This document shows positions 12,401 to 24,400 of a DNA stretch of 64,000 bases, piece by piece. The notes beneath the pieces are model-generated. The model saw only the letters and a list, made by a program, of their open reading frames with translations, searched no databases and had not been told where the DNA came from. The stretch's first letter is position 1. Each line of letters starts with the position of its first letter. A program made the position numbers and the translations under genes. The DNA comes from Gorsachius magnificus (taxonomy: Eukaryota > Chordata > Aves > Pelecaniformes > Ardeidae), in contig CM067082.1 of NCBI GenBank assembly GCA_034008185.1, positions 84,753,684 to 84,817,683 of the forward strand, given 5' to 3'.

Positions 12401-15400
12401 GATTCTTTACATGAGTATCAAGGAAAGAAGCTATGGAGGTTAAGACTGTTTTCTGTGTGGACAATGGTTATTTGCTTAGACTTTAATAGTGGCTTAGTAG
12501 GTTCATGATCCTTTGAGCTAAAATAGGTATGGACTCTAATCCAGTTATCAAACTGACTGAAAAAGTCTTCATTTCTTAACAGGTCTTCCTGAGATATTAT
12601 GTAACGTTATTGCAAATAAGCTATCTGTTAATACCTGTTAAAACTGTAAATGGAAACACAATTGTCATGTGATCTTTCTGCTGCACTTTGGGTTGCAAAA
12701 CATATATTATACAACCTATTAAAATTCCCAACATGGAGACAGTTCTCAAAACCGGGGTATACTAGTGCAATCATTGTGATTTTTGTTGTAGTTCTTATTG
12801 CTGGAAAAAAATACACAAGTTTTGCAGAACTCGAGTATGATGCACAGCTCTCCAGGTATTGTAAAGAAGCTATGCAGGGTTTTTCTGTGCCAGAGTAACA
12901 GCAGCTGTACGTAGTGTGAAGGAGAGGGATGGATGTGCAGACCATGTTGCTTGCTCTTCTGTGCCACACTGAGATTCTATTCACCTTGCAATGAATGATC
13001 CATCTTTGTTAGATCAGACAGGTCAGCAAGGCTTGTGTCAAAAGGGCCTTTTCAATTTGTTATCCTAGCAGCTGGTTCTCTTCCATTGCCTTTGCTTACT
13101 GTACATCTGGAAGAAGACTTCTTGCAGCTGGGAGCCATTTCATGTCTAAACCACATCCCCTGTCCATAGCAGAAATACCCTTTTGACAGCAGATGTCAAG
13201 CAAACCCTTAATAGGTTATTAATTAAAAAAAAAAAAAATTTTTAATCGGTACAAAATTTGACACCGGATTTGTTTTCCTGTTTCACCACCTCTATCTGTA
13301 ACTTTGCTGTTATTTAGAATTTTTGGTAGAATCTGAGATGATCAGAAGTGCAGGGGGCATTCTTATCTTATATAATACTTTAAAAATTATTTAAAGTATT
13401 ATAAATTAAATAATATATGAAGTATTATAAAGACAGTAAATATTGTGATTAAAAAGCAGCACAGGTAGTCTATAATCAAAATTTAAAAGATTCACTTTAC
13501 CTTCAGTCGTGTTAAACTTCTGTGGCCAGAATTTTACCTTGGTGTCTGCTCCAGTCTTTTAAGTCCTTATTTGGGCAATTAAGTAAAAGCGGGTTGTTTC
13601 CAAAGTTGCTGATGATCTTAATGTCCACTGGAGCTAGTGCTAGTAAAATGATGTCATTTTTATTTATGTGCTGAACTTGAAGCATTTGGCTTTCGCTGCA
13701 GTATTTTTTGGCCTGCAGGACGGACAATAAGGCTTACCCTCAGGCTGTGAAATGCTTAGAACACCACTAGAAATAATAGACCCAATTACCCTTTTTGTGG
13801 TAAACTGAAAAAATAATTTTATTATAAGTATTTTTAGTATAATGAAGGCTAGCCTTAAGATTTAAAAAAGCATTCATTTTAAAATGTATTCCAGAAACAT
13901 TTTTTCCATCAAGTGCAGCAATTTTAATCTTCTGCACTCATCTCTGCTAGAAATACAACCTATTTTCTTCTTCATCACCTAAAAATCTCAGTTTCCTAAT
14001 AAATGTAAGGTTAGAAAGAAAAAGTACTCAAAAAAAAAAATAAAAAAAAAAATTAAAATGCAGTCATTCATCCGAGCAGGTTAATTTTTCGGTAATTTTT
14101 TCTGCTTGCCTAATTTCTTGCGTAGACAAATTGAAATTCTCAGTGCAGTGTCCTTGAAAGGAATCTTGTGCTGGTTGTGTCGGTGCGGGCTCCCGGCACT
14201 GTGTGTTTGGTCAACAAGCAACAGTGGGTGGTCAGGCTGTAGCACAGGACAAGGGCCCGCTGTGCACAGGAAAAAATGTTCAAAGGTGTTTAAGGGTGGT
14301 AAGGAAGTCTGCTGCCCTTCAGAGAGTCCGGAGGCTATAGATCAGCCTTCCCTCACTATTGTAGCCTGTGAGAAAATTCACTGTAAGATACATAATGGAT
14401 GAAAGAATACAGTAACTGTATTCACCTGGTTGCACATCTGTAGGGTCTTTTTTTTTTTTTTTTTAAATTTAATCTTGCTCATATATATGCTGTATATATA
14501 CATGTAGTCTGTGTAATGACTGGTGTTTGACTTAGTGTGGAAAATAGCACAAAAATGCTACTCAGCCTGAGGTTGGTCACTTGTTAACAATTTTCTTTCT
14601 CACTGCAAAAAGTACTGGTGGTATATTATCCCCTGATTAACCAGTAGCTTTCATAAAAAGCTTTAGCTGAATGTCATGTAGGTGATGCACCGAGCTGGCA
14701 GAATTGCAGAGTGGCTGAGGGTGGGTTACAGAGGGAGGCGAGAGATGTGCGACTCCCACGAGAAATCTCCGCCTGTCAGACTGCGAGGGGAAGAAACACG
14801 AGCAGAGTTGTGGAGCAATTGATATTGTAGAACGTTGTTTACACTCAGTTTGGTAATAGTTTTTAAATGAGAAAGTAAAGCTGCGTTAAAAGATTTAAAT
14901 AATTGACTGGTTTGCAGATCATGGAAAAATCTATTTTAGGCAAACTTCACGTTAGTTGTCTTTTTCACTGAAGCCGCAACATGCTGCGTGCAGGTAACAT
15001 CTCAAAAAAATGGGGTCAAGGTATGTACAGGAGCCATAGGTAGTGTAGGCACATAAGTACCCCGTAGCAACTCCAGTACTGATAAACTTGGAGAAAACCT
15101 GCATTTAAGAGTCAGCACAGGTGACTTTTAATTTACAGGAAGTGAAAGCACAAATTAAATAAATGACCTCAAAAAGCATTGCGCTCTTTTATTTTTTCAG
15201 GTCCTTATTTTGGTGAGATCCTACTGTGTTAGAGCAGAAGAGAACTGAACAAAACTGTTGAACTCTTTATATTTCACACAGTATCTGAATGTTTTTATTT
15301 CATTCTACATACCTTTAAAAAATCCGTGCACAAAAAGTTGAAACCCAGTAAAATCCTTTAAAAAAACCCAACCAACCAAAAAAAAAAAAACACAACAATG

Positions 15401-18400
15401 TTAAGGTCCTTAAAACTTCTTATTTGATCTTCTCATGATTTTACGGTTGTAAATGTAATAAGGCTTAAATAATAGTTCTGGTTTGTCATGACTGTTTGGT
15501 AGAAGAAGAGAATGTAGTACATTTATTTTTCTTGTGTTTCCTTGGTTAAATATACACTTGGCACTGGAGTCACTGACAGATATGCTCCATGTAAATGCTG
15601 TATTTTGGAAAATGACTTCAAAGTTGCAGTATAGTTTTTAAAAAATATTCAGATCTGCCAGGAATGTATTGTTCGTGCTGTTTAGACAACATCTTAAAAC
15701 CTGTTAACACAATAAAAAGTTAATTTCTTGAAACTTTAGATTGTTGCTATCCTATGTTCAGGATCTAGGAGTGTAGAAATAGTACACAAATCAAAAAATG
15801 AATAGGCAGTAAATTATTATTTGGGTAGTTTATTTAGGTTTATAAATATTATTGTCTACACTCCATACTAATATTAATCCATTGTATTACATTATGCTGC
15901 TAAATTTAAGCTGCTGGCTCCAGAGAGGGAACAAGTTGGGATGGGAGAAAAAATTGTTTGTAAGTTAACTCTCACTTTTTTACAAGATTTATGCATTAGT
16001 GTGCAGTCTTCAAGCGCTATCTTCTGGTCGGGTGAAAGCAAAATCAGCTTTGCTAATGTAGTCCAGATGTTTATTAGTCCTGAGGGTATATGTGCTGTTG
16101 TAGTTCCCTGCTGCTGTGTTATACTTGCTTGTAATGCTAGACAACCAATTAAGAAATTAGTTCATGTTAAACTTTCTTTTCCTGGTACGGCTGCAAACTG
16201 ATGATGTGGTTTTTCTGGTGGAACAAGAGAGTATTCTTTACATGTTTTCTGTTACTGGTGAATATATAAACCATTTGGACGGCGTGGGGTTAGTATATCA
16301 GCAGCAATACAGAATTTTCAGGTTTTCAGCTACCTCAGGCAAATGGTTTTAATTGAACTAATTCACAGTAAGATGTTTTGGTAAGTGTGTCTGTTTTTCT
16401 TAATTCTAAGTCTTAATTGGCACTGTCATTTTTAGAAACAATCTGTTTACAAGAAATTCCTCATATTAACAAGGCGTTTGAAGGGTGAGAGCCTAAATTC
16501 TATGCAAAGACATCAAGGAAGGAAGTTTCGTCTATCATGGCTTTTTCTAATTGTAGTTTTTGTTAAGATAGCATTGCTGCACTTTCGGATTTTTGTTTGG
16601 GGTTTTTTTAGTATATGTTTTAACTGCAATGCCTTAGACAATTCTCATTTGTCCCTGGCGTACAATTTTTTTCACCTAAATAAAAAGCAGGTATGTAGAA
16701 CCTGAGAGTCAAATTCTTATGGAAGCTCAAGAGCTATGCAAGGCACTTAAAATTTCTCAAGGTCTTCTATACGATTTTCTTCTTATTCTGGGTAGAATCT
16801 CTGTAAGGTATTGAATGTGTGCTTTTTTCCTATCTGGAGAGGAAGAAATTTTTTTTTTTTTACTTCATTCTGCAGGCTCGCTGGAATGTTTGCACAGAAG
16901 TTAATGTTGTAAATTTGTAATAATTAAGATATGTTTTAAAGACATAGGTGTTTAAATTGTAGATGTCGAAGATGTGTGACCTTACACAGATCTCTGTTAC
17001 ATGGGCGGTTGTGTAGTGTGTGTCCTTAATTATTATTTGTACTTGCAGTATATATACCTACTTTAAAAGCAGTTGATAGCTTTAGGGTTTTTTCCTTATT
17101 ATTCTGTATTTTTAGTTCATTCAGAAGGAAGAGTTTTTCCCCAAATTCTTGTTCAAACTCACTACAGAACTCCTCTGTGGTGACAGTGGATAATACACTT
17201 AAAATCACTGTAGCAGCGTCCATATTGCTGAAAACTCATCAATTTTAAAGGTGTCGTAAAGATTAGTTGGTTTTACTAAGTGGTGTAGGATTTAAATAGT
17301 CGACAGAATCATAGTACAGGCTAAAGATAGCACAGATGAGTTCACCGAGTCAGTTAATGCAGCATGTCCATCACGACAGTGAACTACATGGCAAATGGAT
17401 CTGTTTATTTAGGTGGTTTATAATGTGAACAGTAATGAGATGAATGGAGGAACCAACAGTTAGCTCGATAATGACAATGCCTCGGCGAGGCCACACTGAA
17501 AGGCAACAGGAAATCTCTTTAAAAGCTGTTAAAAATTGTGGGAAGAGCAGCTTCTTTCAAAAGGAACTAAAACCCAATACTGTCACCTATTGGAAGTTTG
17601 TGATAAGTTTGACAATACTTAATGTTGCTCATTAAGCCCCAGCTGTTGAAGTAAAGTGACTAGGTATATCTTTACTGCCGTACTGGTCTGACAGCAGCAT
17701 AAATTCAGAATAAATATTCTTCAAGTCCTTTTTACTTTGTGTTATTCTTGAGTCTGAGTATTACAATGTTGCAGCTGGTGCTCTTACTGTGTGGCCTTCC
17801 TGTTACTTTAAGTGAACATAAGTATTGATGGAAATGATCAAGGAACATAAACTCAAACACTGAGATTCTCACTGCAAAATTCAGCATGAATTACCAGGAA
17901 AGGTTTCATCTCATAAGGAAGAAGTGTTTTTTACCATGAGAACAACCAATCACTGGAGCAACCTCCCCAGGGATGTGATAGAGTCTCCACAGCTGGAGGT
18001 TTTCAAGACTCAACTGGACAGGGTGCTAGATAATCTCACCCAGGCTCCCTTTTTCATGAAATGTTGGACTAGATGATCTTTTGAGGTCCCTTCCAACCTG
18101 GACTGTTTTATTATTTTGTGAATTTTGGCTAATTTTAGTTTAGCTGTTACAACTCAGTTGGCCAATGCTGAAATAATTTTTGATGGTTCCTTTCAGAAAT
18201 GTATCTCTATGGTGAAATGCATAAAGCAGCAATTTAGACTTTAAGATCAATATTGGCAGTCTTACAGTACATAAAAAATCATCATGGTCTGTTTTTACGA
18301 TATGGTTGTTTTCCAAAACATACATTGGGCTCCAAGTATCCACCTCCATCAGGTTAGATCACTGCTTAGAACTTGCTAATAGCAACCTACGTATGGACAG

Positions 18401-21400
18401 GCACCCAAAGAAAAAAAAATAATTATTTGGTTACAGTAACTGGTTCACTGGGAAATATTTTGTGTGTTTGTGGATATGTGTAAATGTGCAGTGTTCTACA
18501 GACATGCACAAGCATACAATGCCATTAGTTCATCTGCTTCATGATGGACAGATTCTTTCTACCTGAACTCTGCACAAGTCAGCTGGAGGCACAAGAAACT
18601 GTTGCTGTTGAAAAGTATATTTAGACATACACCAGGAAAAAAGTGTGCCATGTCATCAATGGCATAAATACATACTTATCCATGGCTTTCAAGCAACTAA
18701 TTGTAGGGTTTTAATTAAAGTAAAAACAGAGAAACGTACAGACCAAAGAATATTTCTCACATGATACTTGTGGTTTTGGCTTTGCTGCAGGTGTCAATAG
18801 TGGTGGTATTGAATAGTCTTGACGTAGATGAACAGACAGTCTAAATGAGCAAGATTAAGAATGTTTTTGCTAGATAACTTTTGTCTTGTATCACTTCAGA
18901 ATTATATTAGAATTCCAAATGCAGTTTCATGTCAGTTGATGTGCAAAACCGTTATAACTTTTTTTCCCCCTCTCCCTAGGCAACTCATTGCTCCACAGCC
19001 CCATGATAGACCTGGACAGTGATGTGCGTCCATCACCAATTAGCCACCTCAGTCAAACTGCTTCACTGAAAAGGGGCAGCAGCTTTCAGTCTGGTCGTGA
19101 TGATGGTAGGCATCTGTTTTATTTGGAAAAACAAAGCTGCAGTCCCCTATGTCCAGTGTGTGGTGTAGTCAAAAAACCCAAACAGAAACCCACATTCTGT
19201 GTGTTTGTTTTGGTTTGTTACCAAATAAAATTCTTTCTTTTCATGCATTACTATTGTGTACTAAAGAGGTCTTCTGTGGTTTTTTGCAAGCAAAGAGCAG
19301 TTCATAACTGAAATCTGCTTCTTAAAATGTAGGCAAGGTGGTAAGAGTCTTTTTTTCTACAAAACTAGAATATTTTTTTTTGGCATACATAACCACCTAC
19401 TGCCTACTACCTTTTGCTGCCGTAATACCTGTTGTGTGTGTTAGCTCAGGTGGCTCTATTATATTTTCTCCTTCTGTGACTTCACATAGCTGGCCCTTGT
19501 TCTCTAATTCTGTAAACCGAGAAACTAAGCATGTGACTAAGTCATAAGTGTCTTCAACACACTTGTCCAAACAACTTGATCTTGGGAGTCTTTCAGTGAT
19601 GACATCACAGGATACGTCACTTCTTACCAAAGTACTTTCTTGCAGAAAGCTGTTTTTTATGAAGAGCTTTCTGACTTTGCTCTGCTTTGATGTTGCTCTT
19701 CTCCCAATTCTGTGGAATTCCTTGAAAAACCATCTATAAATATCTTTATTTTTTTTGAGCAAGAAGAGGAATGAAGGGTATCTTTCAAGACCATAGAACG
19801 AAGCATAATGAGAATTGTATATGCTTCTGCTGCCACACTATATCTTCACGTGAAAGACCATTAAACTGCATCACAGTTTGAGGTTGAATGTCTGCATTTC
19901 AAAATACAAATTAGACTCTTCAAAATATAGATTTATATCAAGTAATTACATTACTGTATTACTGTTGCCCTTGTCTTTTCTCAGCCTAACGCTGTGCATG
20001 AAGTTGATTAACAAGTGTTACAGAGCAAAACAGTAAATTACTGGTTGTTGGATACCATCCACTAATACACGTCACACCTAACGTAGCAAGCAACATCCAA
20101 AATCCAGTGTATTTTTTCCTCATCTGAATTCTTTTGCATGTGTGTCTGCTTAAATAGTTGCACCTGCGGCCAGCAATTTCAATTCCATTGGTTATCTTTG
20201 GTTTTAGAGTCTAAGTTATGGATTCATAACCTTTTACAAACTGGAAAAGATACATCTTCAGCAAGCTTTGCAGATTCTGCAGCCTGCAGTTTAAACAAAG
20301 ATTCAAAGGGAAACTGGAGGATCAGAGCATCGTAATACCTTAGGAGCCCAATTCACCACAAAGACCCTACAGTTAGAATGAGTTTCCCTGAGTTGAGTTC
20401 ACTGGTATTTAGGTGCAAGTGCCCACTGCATGCTTGCGAACAGTTGAAAGCTCTACCATCCTTGCTTTTCTCCAAGTGGAGAACGAAAGTAAATCAACCA
20501 CTCATGATACCTGTGCAGGAGCTGCTGTTCCAAATATGCCATGATGGCCTCAGTTTTCAGGTTGCTTGTGCATTCTTTTGGTTTTTTAGCAAATTCAAGG
20601 AGCAGCATCTTTGGGGTTTTGGGGAGGGTTTGGTGTGGGGTTTTTTTTCCCCAATGTGATTGACAATGATTGAGATTGTTTGAAAAAATGACTTTGAATT
20701 CCAAACTGCAGCATTCAAATAACATTCAGCTCTTGCTTGAGCATATGTTCATGAGAATATGTAAACAATAGCTCTAGTTGTATCTTTAGGGTGCTATAGC
20801 ACAGGTTATAATAGCATAAATAGAATAAAAGAGAGTTCCTGCTTTAACATAGATTGGAGCTTTCTCTAGCAAAAAAATGAAAATATCCTGAATTTATGGC
20901 TAGAATGTCCTTTTGATGTGATGTACAGTAGCTTCTTCTAATAAATATCTACTGTCTGCAGACCCTGGACTAAGGCAATCTCTGAAATAGACCTGAAGTA
21001 TGCTTCCTGGAGGGGAAAAGAATTTCATATGTGAATTAAATCTTGGCAGTGTGTTTACAGTTAGGAACAGACATCCCTGATTATAATCTTGGGTTGGTGC
21101 TGGAGCTTTTGGCAAAGATGAGATGGTTTCTCAAAGGAGCTGAAATCTTTTTGTTAGAACTTGGGGTTTGATAGTGTTACAGAGCCTCTGTTGCTATAGC
21201 AGTGTTGGCACAACTTCCTGGCATAGTCACAGCCCATTTTAGCCAGAGGAGTTTTTCTGCTACTGGGTCTAGACCAGTTCTCTGACAGTCTTAAACCAAG
21301 CTGGCAAATACAGTGATCTGACACCCTATCTGTGTCCCCACTATGAGCTTTACTGGTTGAACTTCTGTGAAGTTTTCATGCCTCTTAAACAGCTGCATCA

Positions 21401-24400
21401 CTATCAGCAGAGTTAAACTTCAGTTGTGTCAGACTCTCTCTCCAAATTTTGGGCTTCCATTGTGAGTTATTTTTTTTATTTTATTTATTTTAATTTTCAA
21501 ATACTAATCCAGAATCCCTAAACCTTTTGGCCCCGAGGAAAAAGAATATTTCCAGTAGGGCAAGTGTTTATTTGTCCACTGAAGAAATAGACCAGTAATT
21601 GACCTCCACCTCAACAAATGGGTACTGCTGAAAGCATGCTGCGCTTCAAGGAGATTCAAGACTACTAGTTAACAACACAAGAAAATAGTGAGGCTCTGGT
21701 GAAGCTTACTAGCTAACTAACATGCTATTAGGCAGTTATTTTTGCCTAACTGGTGAATTCCTGTTCTGTGTAGGCAATATTCCCTAACAGATTGAAGACA
21801 AAATATGCAATTTCACACAACATTTTTCTGCTTTTCCACAGAGTTATGTAGGATATCATGTTTTTAATGTTACGTTTATAAAATACCAGAGTTCATACCA
21901 AAAAAAAAAAATCCAACAAACATGGACCTCTTTAAATGTTGTTCTTTTTCCCAACATTCTAAAGTGGACTCCAATTCTTGAGTTGAAATACAAGTCTCTT
22001 ATCACTGTTATATTATCTGTATACCTTGTTTTGTTAAAACATCATAACCAATAAAGTTTCCGTGGAGAGGGCAGATGGTTATAGAAAAGTATTTCACAAA
22101 ATTTCCTTTGTTTTCTGTATTAATCGGCACCTTTCTTTTGCCCCTTTTCAGCTTTCTCTTTACCTTCCCCCCCACCTCACTTTGCCCCATTTAATAAGAA
22201 ACTGAGAAAAGTTACCTGCTGCCAAAATGTAAGCTATTTTCCTGATGTGTTTTAATAGCCGGTATACCAGGAGTGTAAGTAGGTTCATGAAATGAGAGAT
22301 GCTGTGATATTATTCATCGTGATTGTGTTCTTTGTCCGAGAATCTCAATATATACGTAGTGATATGTTTATTGAGTTTTAAGAAAAATGTTGGAATCTCC
22401 CCTGTTTTTCAGATAAAAGATTTTACCAAACAAATGGAAATGCAGATGAGAGGTTGGCAACTCGCCCCAGGCCACAATGGAAATTTTTCTGAGCTTTAAA
22501 TAAAGCAGATCATCTAGTTCCCATTGTTTGCCTTAATCACTAGCATCATGGACATGCTTAGGGACATGGTTTAGTGGTGGGATGGCAGGGTTAGGTTAAA
22601 GGTTGGACTCGATCTTAAAGGTCTTTTCCAACGAAAGTGATTCTATGATCATATCCTAGCAGCCCTGTTTCTTCAGCATCACCACCTCATCATTTGAAAT
22701 TTCTAATGTCTTGATTGCTTTTGTGTTACCTTACCTTTTAGAATGGTTTGAAAACAGAAGACTGGCTAAATGGATTGTTACATGGATTGCATTAGATACC
22801 CCTACAAAGGGGCCTATTCTTTATATACTGTCATAATGCTGGTACCTTGTAAGCATATGAGAAAAGAAAGGGCTTGTGTGTATACCAGTTGTGTACACTG
22901 AGCTTTAAATTTTTCCACTCCTACCTGAAAGGTTTTATATATACACGCTATATAGTCAGTTGTGTAATAAAATGCAGTAGCAAGCTAGTAGTACTTTTTT
23001 TATTATTAATTCAAAGTTTTTTAATTTTGCTTTTTTTCATCCCCTCTCCCCCTTTTAGCTTGGCGATACAAAGCTCCTCAGCAAGTTGTGTTTGTTGAAA
23101 AGTTGACAAAACTTGTTGTAAGTCAGCTGCCCAACTTCTGGAAGCTCTGGATTTCTTATGTGAATGGAAGTTTATTCAGTGAGGTATGGATTCTTCTACA
23201 TAGTGATTTTTAAGTAACAAAGCTCCTTAGTAATTATGTTTGAAGTATTATATTTCACTGGAAGAAGTGACTGGGCTTATTTTAATCAGAGGGGTTTTTA
23301 TAAAACAATATGTAGACTCTTACACATTTGAGACACACTACCTTGACTAGTAACCTCTCTTGCAGTACTAACCTATAGAAGTGAGACTCCTCAGTTTATT
23401 TTTAAAATAATAAAAGCATACGATGGAATTACTTAGAATTCTGCTAGTGGTGTGTCTGTGTGTGTTCCAGATGCTGGAGTCAATATCTGTATAGTTTCAC
23501 TTCTTACTCATAGCTGGCCAGCAGCCCTTCATTGGTGATCTGAAGAAATAGCAAATTGCATGAAGGATAGAGATAAGTAAAAGACAAAGTCATACAGAAA
23601 AAAAAAATATTTCTTTTCTTTGGAACAAGAGTATTCATTTCTTGAGCTTCAAGTATTTGGAAGTGAGGATAGTTTCTAGACCAGAGTCACAAAATGACCA
23701 AGGCCCAGAGCAGTGTACGCAGACATACTGTAGGGAGTCTAGTTTGGAAGCGTAGTCAGCTGCAATCACCCGTGCTTCTAGTCCTTCTTGCTCACATGGT
23801 CTGTTTCTTACAAATTATGTAAATAAAATACCATGTTGATAATCCAGGAAGCAGGAAAAAGAAGAGTAATGATTCATGACGTGCCAGTTTCATGTGCACA
23901 CTATTAACAGATTCTGAAAGGATACATTTCATAATTAATTTGATATGGGTCATATACAGCTTACCATCACTTACCATCATAATCATTACCAGATAAATAC
24001 AATAGCTTTTGAGTTTGTGCAATTGCTAAAATTTGGTCACAGAATTACATTATGTTTTACAGAGAGTTCACTTCTGGTCCTCAGGCCATGGTGTTTCTTC
24101 TCCAGAACTGTATTGGCATATTCCCAAGGAGCAAGTCTGACAAACACATGATTAAAGTGTAGGGCAAGGCAGCTCTCTGTTCCATCAACAGGTGATAAGG
24201 CGCTAGTTCACACCTCCTCTACACAGCTATCATCTTGCTCACTGGAGTTTGGACTCGCTGTTCTGGGTCCTAAAAAACTCTGAAGACACAGTCTGTACAG
24301 AAGTATAGACAGTTGGGATAATACAGAGCAGGAGGAAAATAGGCAAGCTTTTGAACATGCATATTATTCAGATCTATTTTTAAATTGAACCTGAAAGTTT

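Larger units (their letters stand above)
7415..18979 (+). other. EXOC2: EXOC2 intron, 11565 nt, GC-AG
   Basis: Largest complete intron. It contains a (TA)n run (7439-7457), a 14-bp perfect inverted repeat (13371-13403), a 17-base T run (14448-14464), an A/C-rich tract (15360-15397) and a CR1 3' end (about 17900-18118). It also has antisense open frames at 17026-17223 and 18140-18349. No + strand gene was recognised. Confidence 0.88.
19106..23058 (+). other. EXOC2: EXOC2 intron, 3953 nt
   Basis: Contains a CR1 3' end (22552-22649), a G/T-rich stretch (about 20611-20652) and antisense open frames (19397-19762 and 20453-20725). It ends in a strong pyrimidine tract, cccctctcccccttttag. Confidence 0.9.

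Noticed and set aside
12628..12984. 118-codon minus-strand frame with opposing + strand frame
   Set aside because: Composition is not protein-like, there is no splice context, and it overlaps frames on both strands.
17303..17340. gacagaatcatagtacagg, resembling the start of a minus-strand CR1 3' end
   Set aside because: The match stops after about a dozen bases and the usual ggaagggacc block does not follow.
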